A stretch of 64,000 nucleotides of DNA from Campylobacter sp. MIT 99-7217 (lineage in GTDB: Bacteria > Campylobacterota > Campylobacteria > Campylobacterales > Campylobacteraceae): the NCBI RefSeq assembly GCF_006864365.1, contig NZ_QHLJ01000004.1, forward strand, positions 62,001-126,000. The letters run 5' to 3'. The translations under genes and the position numbers were made by a program. Numbering within the stretch: the first letter of the stretch is position 1; every line of letters begins with the position of its first letter. The notes under the pieces are model-generated. The model saw only the letters and a program-made list of their open reading frames with translations. It was not told the DNA's origin and did not search any database. Below, piece by piece: positions 53,764-62,961 of this stretch.

Positions 53764-54744
53764 ATGCTTTTAAATCGTATATTTTTAACCTATGCCTTAA
53801 TACTATTTGCTTATATAACCCTTTTTTTCATCTCTTTAATGATAGGAGAAGTAAATTTAAATCTCATAGATATTTTTACAGCACTCTTTACAAATGAAGA
53901 TGAGACTTTATCTCTTATCGTTAATGAATCGCGCCTACCAAGAATCATCATGGCTATACTCATAGGAATGCTTCTAGCAAGCTCAGGAAGCGTAACGCAA
54001 ACCGTTTTTGCAAACCCCATAGCCGATCCTTATATCATCGGCATAGCTTCAGCTGCAACCTTTGGAGCTGTTGTGGCGTATATGTTTAAAATTCCTGATT
54101 ATTATTTTGGAATTTTTGGCTTTGTTTGTTGTTGTGTTTTTTCTTTGGGAATTTTTAAAATTTCAAAAAGAGCGTCTATTGCTACCTTGCTCATCATAGG
54201 CATTGCTGTATCTTCTTTTTTAGGAGCAATCACTTCTTTATGTATTTATTTTATAGGAGAAGATTCTTTTAGGATAGTAACTTGGCTTATGGGATATCTT
54301 GGGCTTGCGAGCTGGGATAAGGTTTTGATCATAAGTTTGCCTTTGATTTTTTGTTTGTTGTATTTTTATTTTCATAAAAATGAGCTTAATATCATTTTAA
54401 GTGGCGATGAAGAAGCAAGAAATTTAGGCGTTGATGCTGAAAAGCTCAAGATAAATTTGCTCATCGTCTCTTCTTTTGCGGTTGCTTTTGCGGTTGCTTT
54501 TAGTGGGCTTATAGGCTTTGTGGGACTTGTTATCCCTCATATTATCCGCTTAATGCTTAGAAATTACAACAATGCCATCGTTTTACCACTTTGCACCCTA
54601 CTTGGTGGGCTTTTTTTGCTGCTTTGTGATACCTTGGCAAGAACGATTATAGCTCCTGTTGAACTGCCTATTGGAATTTTAACAGCCTTTTTTGGTGCGC
54701 CTGTATTTTTATACCTTGCTCTGAAAGTAAGGAGGTTTTTATGA
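53764..54744 (+). CDS. chuB: haem ABC transporter permease ChuB
   Basis: 326 aa. A FecCD/BtuC-type permease with about nine to ten membrane helices; motifs include LPRIIMAILIGMLLASSGSVTQ and GFVGLVIPHIIRL, typical of the family. Brings haem from ChuD across the inner membrane. AAAGGAC is the ribosome-binding site; stop overlaps chuC by 4 nt. In C. jejuni the outer-membrane receptor chuA precedes chuB; here chuB follows the hugZ promoter region directly. Confidence 0.88.
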   Translation: MLLNRIFLTYALILFAYITLFFISLMIGEVNLNLIDIFTALFTNEDETLSLIVNESRLPRIIMAILIGMLLASSGSVTQTVFANPIADPYIIGIASAATFGAVVAYMFKIPDYYFGIFGFVCCCVFSLGIFKISKRASIATLLIIGIAVSSFLGAITSLCIYFIGEDSFRIVTWLMGYLGLASWDKVLIISLPLIFCLLYFYFHKNELNIILSGDEEARNLGVDAEKLKINLLIVSSFAVAFAVAFSGLIGFVGLVIPHIIRLMLRNYNNAIVLPLCTLLGGLFLLLCDTLARTIIAPVELPIGILTAFFGAPVFLYLALKVRRFL

Positions 54745-55529
54745 GTGCTGAGTTAAATTTACGCATTCATGATCTTTGCTTTGATTATGGTCATGTTTGT
54801 ATGCTAAAAAATATCAATTTAGAAGTTTTTAGTGGGGATTTTTTGGGTATTTTAGGACCAAATGGTTCTGGAAAAAGCACCCTAGTAAAAAATATACTTG
54901 GGATCTTACATGCAAAAAGTGGAGAAATAGAAATTTTTGGTAAAAATCTCAAATCATACTCTATCAAAGAACTTTCCAAAATCATAGGCTTTGTTCCACA
55001 AAAATCAGCCCTTTTTGTGCCTCTTTTAGTCGTTGATGTCTTGCTTATGGGAAGATACTCACAGCTAAAGCATTCTTATTCTAGCTATGATGAAAAGGAT
55101 TTACAAGAAGTTGAAGCTCTTGCAAAAAAGCTTAATATACAAAATTTTCTTCAAAGAAATATACTTTCTTTAAGTGGGGGAGAATTTCAAAGGGTACTTC
55201 TTGCAAGAGCCTTGCTTAAAAAACCTAAAATTTTACTTCTTGATGAGCCAACAAGTGCTTTGGATTTAAACTATGCCTTGGAACTTTTAAGCGAATGTGA
55301 GAATTTGCTGAAAGAACAAAATATCAGCGTGGTCGCTATCTTACATGATTTAAATTTAGCAAGTCTTTTTTGCAACAAAATCATCTTTTTAAAAGACGGA
55401 GAACTTCGCTATCAAGGTAATGTTCAAGAACTTTTCAAAAAAGAAATTTTAAAAGAAATTTATGATTTAAATTGTGAAGTTTTATATCATGATAACAGAC
55501 CTTATATCTTAACTTTAAAGGAAAAATAA
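54741..55529 (+). CDS. chuC: haem ABC transporter ATPase ChuC
   Basis: 262 aa. Walker A GPNGSGKSTL, Q-loop FVPQKSAL, signature LSGGEFQRV, Walker B ILLLDEPTSALD and switch His ILHDLN. FecE/BtuD-type ATPase. Start overlaps chuB by 4 nt; its stop overlaps the chuD start (TAATG). Confidence 0.92.
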   Translation: MSAELNLRIHDLCFDYGHVCMLKNINLEVFSGDFLGILGPNGSGKSTLVKNILGILHAKSGEIEIFGKNLKSYSIKELSKIIGFVPQKSALFVPLLVVDVLLMGRYSQLKHSYSSYDEKDLQEVEALAKKLNIQNFLQRNILSLSGGEFQRVLLARALLKKPKILLLDEPTSALDLNYALELLSECENLLKEQNISVVAILHDLNLASLFCNKIIFLKDGELRYQGNVQELFKKEILKEIYDLNCEVLYHDNRPYILTLKEK

Positions 55530-56335
55530 TGAAAAAGATTGTTATATTTTTCTGCCTTGCTTTTACTCTTTTATGGGCAAAGCAAGAACGCTTAGTTGTG
55601 CTTGATCCAGCGAGTATAGAAATTATTTATATGCTAGGTGCTGAAGAAAGTATCAAGGGTATTGCGACCTTGCAACAATCAAATATCTATCCTGAGGAAA
55701 AAACTAAAACACTCGAAAGTGTAGGAACTTTCTCAAATCCTTCTATAGAAAAAATAGTCGCTCTAAAGCCAAGCTTAGTGATTTTAAGTTCTTATTCTTT
55801 AAAGATAGAACAAAATTTAAAACAACTTGGACTAAAAACCATTTATCTTGAAGCAAAAAGATTTGATGATATGTATAAAAATATACAAACCCTAGCCAAA
55901 CTCCTAGATAAACAAAAAGAAGGAGAGGCTCTCATTGCAAAAACTAAAGAGGAATTAAAAGGCCTCAGCCAAAATCCTATCAACAAAAGTGGGATTTTTC
56001 TTTTCTCAAGTAATCCCCTCATGGCTTTTTCAAGTAATTCTTTAATCGCTGATATTTTACAAATCATCGGCATTAAAAACCTCACGCCACAAAGTCAAAT
56101 ACAAAGACCTATCATATCAAGTGAATACATTTTGACCCAAAACCCTGATATGCTGATCTTAGGGATTCAAGCTACAGACATTGACGAACTTACAAGGCGA
56201 AATCCTTTGCTTAAATCCACAAAAGCTTATAAAAATAAGCGAATTTATGTGTATCCAAAAACGCATACCCTACTTCGTCTTAGTCCAAATATCATCGATC
56301 AGATCAAAAATTTAAAAACCGCCTTAGAAAAATAA
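55529..56335 (+). CDS. chuD: haem ABC transporter periplasmic binding protein ChuD
   Basis: 268 aa. Signal peptide MKKIVIFFCLAFTLLWA. A class III (TroA/BtuF-like) fold: RLVVLDPASIEIIYMLGAEES, VGTFSNPSIEKIVALKPSLVI, a long linker helix and RIYVYPKTHTLLRLSP. Delivers haem to ChuBC. The His ligand is not certain (His at KTHT is a candidate). A hairpin follows. Confidence 0.88.
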   Translation: MKKIVIFFCLAFTLLWAKQERLVVLDPASIEIIYMLGAEESIKGIATLQQSNIYPEEKTKTLESVGTFSNPSIEKIVALKPSLVILSSYSLKIEQNLKQLGLKTIYLEAKRFDDMYKNIQTLAKLLDKQKEGEALIAKTKEELKGLSQNPINKSGIFLFSSNPLMAFSSNSLIADILQIIGIKNLTPQSQIQRPIISSEYILTQNPDMLILGIQATDIDELTRRNPLLKSTKAYKNKRIYVYPKTHTLLRLSPNIIDQIKNLKTALEK

Positions 56336-56358
56336 AGTAAAGCCTAAAGGGCTTTACT
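56336..56358 (+). terminator. terminator of chuBCD
   Basis: AGTAAAGCC, loop TAAAG, GGCTTTACT: a 9-bp stem directly after the chuD stop. The following sequence is not T-rich, so efficiency is uncertain. Confidence 0.55.
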
Positions 56359-56455
56359 ATCTTAAGACTTTAAATTTAATAATAAATATTATATTATAAA
56401 CTTGAATTAATTTTATTTATACTACAATAAGATTTTTTATTTTCAAGGAGCTAAT

Positions 56456-57676
56456 TTGTTTAAATCCTTTTTTATGTCGGCTAAATGGGCTTTATGGGCT
56501 TATTTGGGGCTAGCTTTGTTGCTTGCTTTTTTGTATTTGCAAACCAGCTTAAATGTAGCCATAAATGAATGGTATAAAGACTTTTATGATGTGCTTCAAA
56601 AGCCAAAAATAGAACAAAAGCTTGAGGGCAATGCCCAAGAAGAACTTAACACAAGTAAGAATTTAGAACAGATCCAAAAGCAAGAAGAACTCGCTGCAAG
56701 CAAGCTTGAAAACTCAAATTTCTTAAACAAATCCTCGCTCATTTTTTATCAATATCTTATCCGTGAATTTTTCGATAAATCAAGCATTAGCGGACAGGAT
56801 TCTTATAGTATCGATGATTTTTATTTACTTGTGGGCGTTTTTTTATGTATAGCCTTGCCTTATGTTTTAATAGCAACTATAAATATTTATTTTGCAAGTC
56901 TTTATGCTTTAAAATGGCGTGAAGCTATGACCTTTGAATACCTTAAATTTTGGAAAAATAAAGATGACAACATAGAAGGAAGCTCGCAAAGAATTCAAGA
57001 AGATATTTATAATTTTTCTAAGATAGTAGAAAGTCTTGGGCTTGCCTTTGTGCGTGCTTTGATGACGCTAATCGCATTTATCCCTATACTTTGGGCATTG
57101 AGCGAGCCTATATCTAAGGCTTTGTTTGTAAATTTAAGCGATGAAAGTGCTTTTAGCTTTCTTAAGTCTATCGATGGGCTTTTGGTTTATGTGGCTTTGT
57201 TTATTTCTCTTGGAGGGCTTTGCATTTCTTGGATCGTGGGCATAAAACTGCCCGGACTTGAGTATAACAACCAAAAAGCTGAAGCTGCTTTTAGAAAAGA
57301 ACTTGTTTTTGCTGAAGATGATCGTAAAAAATACGCCAGCGAACCTACCATGATAGAGCTTTTCACAGGGCTTAAATTTAACTACAAAAGACTTTTTTTG
57401 CATTATGGGTATTTTAATATTTGGCTTATTTTATTTGAGCAAATGATTGTTATCGTTCCGCTTCTTATCGTTGCTCCTTCGCTTTTTGGAGGGGTAATCA
57501 CGCTTGGTATTGTTATGCAAATGAATAATGCTTTTGATCAGGTTCGAAGCTCTTTTTCTGTTTTTATCACAAATTGGACAAAAATCACAGAACTTAGAAG
57601 TATCCACAAGCGTTTAAGTGAATTTGAGATCAATATAGCCTATAAAAAATCCAAAAAGCTCAAACGCCAAGGCTAA
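56456..57676 (+). CDS. SbmA/BacA-like peptide transporter
   Basis: 406 aa, about seven membrane helices, no ATPase domain. The N-terminal TSLNVAINEWYKDFYDVLQ and the middle YALKWREAMTFEYLKFWK match SbmA/BacA, proton-driven importers of antimicrobial peptides, which are ABC-transporter permease-like. EDIYNFSKIVESLG and ELRSIHKRL near the end also fit. Start is a TTG at 56456 with AAGGAG at 56445-56450 (spacing 5); the next ATG is six codons in and lacks such a site. Resembles C. jejuni Cj0182. Confidence 0.87.
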   Translation: MFKSFFMSAKWALWAYLGLALLLAFLYLQTSLNVAINEWYKDFYDVLQKPKIEQKLEGNAQEELNTSKNLEQIQKQEELAASKLENSNFLNKSSLIFYQYLIREFFDKSSISGQDSYSIDDFYLLVGVFLCIALPYVLIATINIYFASLYALKWREAMTFEYLKFWKNKDDNIEGSSQRIQEDIYNFSKIVESLGLAFVRALMTLIAFIPILWALSEPISKALFVNLSDESAFSFLKSIDGLLVYVALFISLGGLCISWIVGIKLPGLEYNNQKAEAAFRKELVFAEDDRKKYASEPTMIELFTGLKFNYKRLFLHYGYFNIWLILFEQMIVIVPLLIVAPSLFGGVITLGIVMQMNNAFDQVRSSFSVFITNWTKITELRSIHKRLSEFEINIAYKKSKKLKRQG

Positions 57677-57684
57677 ATTTTTGC

Positions 57685-57690
57685 TATAAT
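57685..57690 (+). promoter_or_regulatory. -10 box of the AAA ATPase gene
   Basis: TATAAT in TTTGCTATAATTTCC, 20 nt before the ATG at 57711; AAGGAAA lies between. Confidence 0.55.
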
Positions 57691-57710
57691 TTCCTTTAAA
57701 AAAGGAAATT

Positions 57711-58751
57711 ATGAAAGTTTTACAATTTTTCTATGATCACACACAGCAATTTAAAACAAGCTATGAAAGAAAGTTGAGCTTAGAAAGAAAAAATACCCTC
57801 ATCAAAGGAGCAAAGGCTTGCGGCAAAAAAGCCTTTCTTTGCAACTTCTTAAGTTCTTTTGAAGCAAAAGAAATTTTGTTTTTAGACTTTGAGGATTTAC
57901 GCTTTGAAGTGCTAAGTTTAAAGCATTTACAAGCTTTTTTAGAACAAAATCTACAAATCAAAATTCTTGTTTTCGAGCATGTGGGTAGGGATTTTTGTTT
58001 TGATTTTTCTAAGTTAAAAAATATATGTGTTTTTGTTACAAGTGAATTTAAGGATTTTAAACTTAAGGGCTTTGATGAATTAGAACTTGATTTTTTAGAC
58101 TTTGAAGAGTTTATCAGCTCTTTAAAAACTCAAAATTTTCACTCTTTGCTGAGCTTATTTTTGCAAAATGGGCGTAGTGTTGGCGTAAATGATGATTTTT
58201 TAAAAGCACATTTTAGTTCTTTAGAGCTTGAAATTTTAAAATTTATTGCCTTAAATTTAGGACTTGAATTTAGCGTGAATGAGTTGTATCAAAACCTCAA
58301 ACAAAGGCTTAAAATTTCTAAAGATAGTCTTTATAAAAGTGTAGAAAATTTGCACAATAGATATATTTTACACTTTGTCAAACATAATGAAAAAAATCTT
58401 AAAAAAGTCTATTTTACTGACTTTGCCATGAAAAATCTTTTAAGCATTAAAAAGGATTTTAAGCAACTTTTTGAAAATCTTGTTTTAAGTGAGCTTTTTA
58501 AATTTAAAGAAGAACTTTTTTACGATAAAAACTTTGATTTTATACTTCATTCAAAAAAGTTAGGCTTCATTTGCACGCCTTTTTTGGATACTGAACTCAT
58601 TAAAATAAGGGCTAAAAAAATTCTTTCAAAAGCCTTACAAATGCAAATTTTTCATATCATTTTCATCACTCTTTCAAATGAGGAAATTTTTTATGAACAA
58701 GGCGTGAAATTTGAACTTATTTCTTTTGAAAAATGGGCTTTGGGTTTTTAA
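57711..58751 (+). CDS. AAA_14/DUF4143-like ATPase with degenerate Walker A
   Basis: 346 aa. The nucleotide-binding loop reads GAKACGKKAF (33-42), with Lys in place of the usual Ser/Thr after the P-loop Lys, and Walker B-like FLDFED (57-62). The middle has a winged-helix-like segment (SVNELYQNLKQRLKISKDSLYKSVENL, about 185-215), and the C-terminus a DUF4143-like nuclease-fold region (SELFKFKEELFYDKNFDFILHSKKLGFICTP). This is the order of archaeal/bacterial AAA ATPases with DUF4143. Loss of the Ser/Thr suggests reduced ATP hydrolysis. Function unknown. Confidence 0.75.
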   Translation: MKVLQFFYDHTQQFKTSYERKLSLERKNTLIKGAKACGKKAFLCNFLSSFEAKEILFLDFEDLRFEVLSLKHLQAFLEQNLQIKILVFEHVGRDFCFDFSKLKNICVFVTSEFKDFKLKGFDELELDFLDFEEFISSLKTQNFHSLLSLFLQNGRSVGVNDDFLKAHFSSLELEILKFIALNLGLEFSVNELYQNLKQRLKISKDSLYKSVENLHNRYILHFVKHNEKNLKKVYFTDFAMKNLLSIKKDFKQLFENLVLSELFKFKEELFYDKNFDFILHSKKLGFICTPFLDTELIKIRAKKILSKALQMQIFHIIFITLSNEEIFYEQGVKFELISFEKWALGF

Positions 58752-58772
58752 AATCAAATTTTCAAAAACCCA
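58741..58772. terminator. bidirectional terminator AAA ATPase / chemoreceptor
   Basis: TGGGTTTTT, 14-nt loop, AAAAACCCA: a 9-bp stem that overlaps the last codons of the ATPase gene, in the gap between two convergent genes. Confidence 0.6.
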
Positions 58773-58781
58773 TAAGATGCA

Positions 58782-60800
58782 TTAAAACTTCTTACTTTGC
58801 ACATCAGCAAGTATATCCTTAGCGCTTTTTTCAACACTCGTGCTGATCAAAGAAGCCTTATCAGCTATTTGTTTATTTTCGCTTGTAAGATCCTTAATAT
58901 GTGTTATAGAATCATTGATTTGCTCTATACCTACGCTTTGTTCTTTGATAGAATCAGACATATCATTTATAGACTGATTAAGTAAGCTTGTGCTTGTTGA
59001 AATTTCACTTAAAGAACTTTGTGTTCTTTCAGCAAGTTTTCTAACCTCATCAGCAACAACGGCAAAGCCTCGTCCATGTTCTCCAGCCCTTGCAGCTTCA
59101 ATGGCAGCATTAAGAGCAAGTAAGTTGATTTGATCAGCTATATCGCCTATGATACCTGTAACATTTTTGATCTCATCGCTTTGTTTGATCACCCCATCAC
59201 TTTTATCTGAAATACTTTGCATGGAAAGTGAAATTTGCTCAACTGAAGCTTGGGCTTGATAAAGTAAAGAATTCGTTGAATTTACTCCTTGCATAAGTTT
59301 ATCAACCATGACATGAAGTTCACTCGAGCTTTCTTCTAACTTGGTACTAAAATCAAGAGATGTTTTCAACATAGAACCCACCTCGCTACCTAGATGATTT
59401 ATCCCGTTTAGCAAAACCTTAGCATCTTTTACATAATCATCTTCTTGTGTTATCCTTGCTGTAAAATCATTAGCCGAGTATGATTTTAAAATCTTTCCTA
59501 TATTTCCTAATAAAAGATTCCAAACACGCAAAGCTTCATTGAGTAAATCAATAGATCTTTGAAGCTCTGGATTATCTGATTTTATTTGAACTTGACCTGA
59601 CATATCGCCCTTTTTCATTTCAAAAACAACCTTTTCAAGAGCAAGAACAGCACTATGATCCATGTCTTGTCCCCTTTGTATACTCACGATATTTTCATTT
59701 ATAGTCAAAGCCATTAATCCAAGCTCATCTTTTGAGTTGATTTGTATAGCCTTAGCACTTTTATTTTCACGCCTCAAATAAGCAAAAAAGCTTAACAAAC
59801 CTTCTTGAAGCTTAGCAATGTCATTTTGAAATTTCCTAGCTATAACAAGGGCTAAAATAGCTCCAAGTATAAGCAATATAACCAAGGCATAAAGGTTAAA
59901 TTTAATGTTTTGATTTAAAAACTCATAAAATATATCTTCTGGAATTTCTCCAGCCAAATACCAATGTAAATTTGGTAAATACTCGTTGACCAAGATACGC
60001 TTTTGCCCCTCAGCATTTTCAAAATGAAGCACCACATTATCCTGCGGATCTAAAATACGCTCAACAGTGCTTGCTGGATATCCTAAATTTTTAAGATTTT
60101 TCCCCACCATAGAATAATCAGTATGAGCCCTAATCTCTCCGCTTGAATCAGTAAGCATAATATTTCCATTTTCTCCAAATTTTTGCCTACTCATAAAATC
60201 AATAAATCCTTGCATATCAGCAACAACTCCGGTTATAGCTATGACTTTGCCATTTTTATCAAAAATTTTATAATTTACAAAAAGTGATATTTTTCCTGAG
60301 TCTCTTTGTGTATCTACATTTAAGGCATAATCATCTTGAGTTTTTATGAAATCAAGCACCCAGCCATCTTTTCCTCCCTCAGAAATATCAGCCTTATTTT
60401 TCGCATTTGATGAATAATAATGCTGGCTTTCAAGAGTGATCAAAAAAGTATCTAAAACATTAAATTCTTCAACAATGGCTCTTTGATTTTCAAAAAAATC
60501 AGGCAAAAAATCCTCATTTTCTCCACCTTCGATCCAAGCTTTGATAAAATGGTTATTTGCCATGGCTTGTGCGATGTAGATATTAGGGCGAAGTTGAAGT
60601 TTAATCTGACTTGAAATGATCTCAAGCATTTGAGGTAAGGTCTTTTTACTGAGTTCTTCTTTTGTAAATTCCTTGGTATTAAAATAATTCAAATACACAA
60701 GCACACTTGCAACCAAAAGTATAGCCAAAGAAATAGCAAACATAAGCTTTGTTTTAAATGAATGCAAGGTATCAACCTTAAAATGAGCTTTGGAAACCAT
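58782..60800 (-). CDS. methyl-accepting chemotaxis protein with dCache-type sensor
   Basis: 672 aa. Membrane helix one (about 19-40), a long periplasmic dCache-like domain (about 45-295, with [16 protein letters not shown] and [15 protein letters not shown]), helix two (about 300-322), HAMP, and the signalling hairpin ([46 protein letters not shown]). Group A Tlp type. Start taken at ATG 60800, with AAGGAGGA upstream; the frame extends to 60914 but the extra 38 residues are A/T-derived and non-homologous. The ligand cannot be named. A G17 tract lies 140 nt upstream of the start, so expression may be phase-variable. Confidence 0.9.
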   Translation of the reverse strand: MVSKAHFKVDTLHSFKTKLMFAISLAILLVASVLVYLNYFNTKEFTKEELSKKTLPQMLEIISSQIKLQLRPNIYIAQAMANNHFIKAWIEGGENEDFLPDFFENQRAIVEEFNVLDTFLITLESQHYYSSNAKNKADISEGGKDGWVLDFIKTQDDYALNVDTQRDSGKISLFVNYKIFDKNGKVIAITGVVADMQGFIDFMSRQKFGENGNIMLTDSSGEIRAHTDYSMVGKNLKNLGYPASTVERILDPQDNVVLHFENAEGQKRILVNEYLPNLHWYLAGEIPEDIFYEFLNQNIKFNLYALVILLILGAILALVIARKFQNDIAKLQEGLLSFFAYLRRENKSAKAIQINSKDELGLMALTINENIVSIQRGQDMDHSAVLALEKVVFEMKKGDMSGQVQIKSDNPELQRSIDLLNEALRVWNLLLGNIGKILKSYSANDFTARITQEDDYVKDAKVLLNGINHLGSEVGSMLKTSLDFSTKLEESSSELHVMVDKLMQGVNSTNSLLYQAQASVEQISLSMQSISDKSDGVIKQSDEIKNVTGIIGDIADQINLLALNAAIEAARAGEHGRGFAVVADEVRKLAERTQSSLSEISTSTSLLNQSINDMSDSIKEQSVGIEQINDSITHIKDLTSENKQIADKASLISTSVEKSAKDILADVQSKKF

Positions 60801-60900
60801 ATTTATCCTCCTTGAAATGTTAAAAAATATAACTATTCTTACAAAGTAATCAAGAATACTTCTCAATACAATATTATGTTTTAAATAGTATATTCTTAGT

Positions 60901-60906
60901 ATTATA
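60901..60906 (-). promoter_or_regulatory. candidate -10 box of the chemoreceptor gene
   Basis: ATTATA on plus gives TATAAT on the minus strand, preceded by TGTATTT. It is 101 nt before the ATG at 60800. The G17 tract ends 34 nt upstream of it, near -45 to -62 relative to the expected transcript start. An inverted repeat (TATTCTT 60834-60840 / AAGAATA 60852-60858) lies in the leader. Confidence 0.4.
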
Positions 60907-60939
60907 AAATACAAATTCGGAATTTTTTCTTAAAATTTA

Positions 60940-60956
60940 CCCCCCCCCCCCCCCCC
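60940..60956. repeat. homopolymeric C17/G17 tract
   Basis: Seventeen consecutive C on the plus strand, the longest G/C run in the window. It sits in the only intergenic gap over 300 nt (60801-61125, 325 nt), between purM and the chemoreceptor gene. The rest of that gap is A/T-rich; I see no ORF, tRNA or other RNA gene in it. Confidence 0.97.
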
Positions 60957-61125
60957 GTAATTTTTAAATTTTGTTACATTTTTTTACATAAAAATTTAAT
61001 TTTTGAGAAGTAAATACTCAAAATTAAGCATATTCAAGGATAAAAACATTTTGTATAAAAATAAAAAGAAATTTAAAGAAGAAGTAAAATACACTAATAA
61101 ATTTTAATATATCTTATCAAAAAGT

Positions 61126-62115
61126 TTATTCTAAAACCACGCCCTCATTGATCACAACTTCGCCGATGATGAAGGCGTCTGAGTTTTCAAGAACCTTTGA
61201 AATATTTTCAGCACTAACCACAAGCACAAGACCAACGCCCATGTTAAAGCTTCTATACATTTCACTTTCCTCAACGCATTCGCCGATTTGATAGAAAATT
61301 TCAGGAGTTTTTAAATGGTGTTTTCTAATCACCGCACCCATTCCTTTTGGAAAAATACGAGGCAAATTCTCCACCAAGCCACCGCCTGTGATATGTGCAA
61401 GAGCATTGATGAAAGGTTTTAGCTTCAAAAAGTCTTTGACATAAATTCTTGTAGGCTCTAGCAAGATATCAATGAGGCTTTTACCCTGTATCTTGTCATC
61501 AAATTTCATTTTTAAAGTCTCAAAAAGCACCTTTCTAGCTAAAGAATAGCCATTTGAGTGAAGCCCAGAGCTTGGCAAGCCCAAAAGCAAATCTCCATTT
61601 TTTACAAATTTACTTCTATCAATCTCATCTTCCTCAGCCATGCCAACAGCAAAGCCTGCTAGATCAAAGTCATCTTTGTTATACATTCCGGGCATTTCGG
61701 CTGTCTCGCCTCCTATCAAAGCACATTTTGCTTCCTTACAACCTTGTGCTATACTTGAAACAACAGCCCTTGCAACCTCTACATCAAGCTTAGCCGTAGC
61801 GTAATAATCCAAGAAAAACAAAGGTGTAGCAAAGTTGCAAATCAGATCATTCACGCACATAGCAACAAGATCTTGCCCTATGGTGTCATATCTTTTTGCA
61901 TCAATAGCTAAACGAAGCTTAGTGCCAACCCCGTCTGTTGCTCCCAAAATCACAGGCTTTTTAAAGCCAGCAGGCAAGCGAAAAGCCCCAGAAAAAGAGC
62001 CTATACCACCGATGACATTTTCATTAAAAGTTTCTTTAACCTTTGGTTTAATAGCTTCAACAAAAGCATTTCCATTATCTATACTCACACCAGCATCTTC
62101 GTATGAAATTTTCAT
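61126..62115 (-). CDS. purM: phosphoribosylformylglycinamidine cyclo-ligase
   Basis: 329 aa. Closes the imidazole ring of AIR in purine synthesis. Motifs: SYEDAGVSIDNGNAFVEAIK at the N-terminus, GATDGVGTKLRLA (ATP grasp of the PurM fold), GGETAEMPGMY and ITGGGLVENLPR. Full length. Divergent from coaE; the same pair is adjacent in C. jejuni (Cj1529c, Cj1530). Confidence 0.97.
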   Translation of the reverse strand: MKISYEDAGVSIDNGNAFVEAIKPKVKETFNENVIGGIGSFSGAFRLPAGFKKPVILGATDGVGTKLRLAIDAKRYDTIGQDLVAMCVNDLICNFATPLFFLDYYATAKLDVEVARAVVSSIAQGCKEAKCALIGGETAEMPGMYNKDDFDLAGFAVGMAEEDEIDRSKFVKNGDLLLGLPSSGLHSNGYSLARKVLFETLKMKFDDKIQGKSLIDILLEPTRIYVKDFLKLKPFINALAHITGGGLVENLPRIFPKGMGAVIRKHHLKTPEIFYQIGECVEESEMYRSFNMGVGLVLVVSAENISKVLENSDAFIIGEVVINEGVVLE

Positions 62116-62175
62116 TTATTTTTCCTTAAATTTAAAAGGGTATTTTAGCTAAAAAAGTTTTAATAAGGACTAAAG

Positions 62176-62760
62176 ATGAAAAATGCTTTTTTTGTAACTG
62201 CTAGCATAGCCTGTGGCAAATCAAGCTTTATGAAAATGGCTCAAGATAAGGGCTTTAACACAATAAACGCAGATTCTATCGCTCATCAAATTTTAGAAGA
62301 AAAGGCAGAACAAATCGCTACGCTCTTTAAAGATCATCATATTTTAAAAGATCAAAAGATCGATAGAAAAGCCTTAGCTTTGCTTATATTTAGCGATGAA
62401 AAAAGTAAAACAAAGCTTGAAAACTTCATGCACCCACTCATAAAAGATGAAATTTTAAAACAAGCCTTAGTTTTGGACGCCAAAAATAAAGCTTTTTTTA
62501 TAGAGCTTCCTCTTTTTTTTGAAAATACAAACTATCAAGGTTTGGGAAAGAGTATCTTGATCTACGCCCCGAAAGAACTAAGCCTTCAAAGACTTATGCA
62601 AAGAGATAAACTAAGCAAAGAAGAAGCATTAAAAAGGCTCAATGCTCAACTTGATATAGAGATAAAAAAGCAAAAGGCTGATTTCATCATCGATAACAGC
62701 AAGGATCTAGTTCATTTTCAAGAGCAAAGCGAAATATTTTTTAATTCTCTAAATTTATGA
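62176..62760 (+). CDS. coaE: dephospho-CoA kinase
   Basis: 194 aa. Adds the 3'-phosphate in the last step of CoA synthesis. The P-loop reads TASIACGKSS (the common G-x4-G-K begins with an Ala-Ser variant), followed by INADSIAHQIL with the catalytic Asp, and LVLDAKNKAFFIELPLFFEN. AAGGAC precedes the ATG. Its last 6 nt overlap the end of ccoS. Confidence 0.95.
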   Translation: MKNAFFVTASIACGKSSFMKMAQDKGFNTINADSIAHQILEEKAEQIATLFKDHHILKDQKIDRKALALLIFSDEKSKTKLENFMHPLIKDEILKQALVLDAKNKAFFIELPLFFENTNYQGLGKSILIYAPKELSLQRLMQRDKLSKEEALKRLNAQLDIEIKKQKADFIIDNSKDLVHFQEQSEIFFNSLNL

Positions 62761-62961
62761 GTCTTGTTTTCTTTTTAAAGCCTCTTTTTTACGCCTATCA
62801 AGCTCGATAGCATCGTGCAAAGCTTCTTCGCTATCATTAAGCGTGGTGAATTTATAATCATCATCAAACTGCTTGTTTTTAATCCCCCACAAAAAAGCTA
62901 GCAAAGCGATAGCAAAAGCGATGATAGAAACACTTATCATCATTATGATCACACCATTCAT
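62755..62961 (-). CDS. ccoS: cbb3-type cytochrome oxidase maturation protein CcoS
   Basis: 68 aa. One N-terminal membrane helix (about 5-27), then the family mark F-L-W-G-I-K-N-K-Q-F-D-D-D. CcoS is needed to insert copper and haem into cbb3 oxidase. Start ATG at 62961 overlaps the ccoI stop (ATGA), the usual ccoI-ccoS coupling. A charged C-terminal tail (residues 45-68) is longer than the core family motif. Confidence 0.92.
   Translation of the reverse strand: MNGVIIMMISVSIIAFAIALLAFLWGIKNKQFDDDYKFTTLNDSEEALHDAIELDRRKKEALKRKQDS

Noticed and set aside
60801-60914. N-terminal extension of the chemoreceptor by 38 residues
   Set aside because: The added residues come from A/T-rich leader; a strong AAGGAGGA site marks the ATG at 60800.
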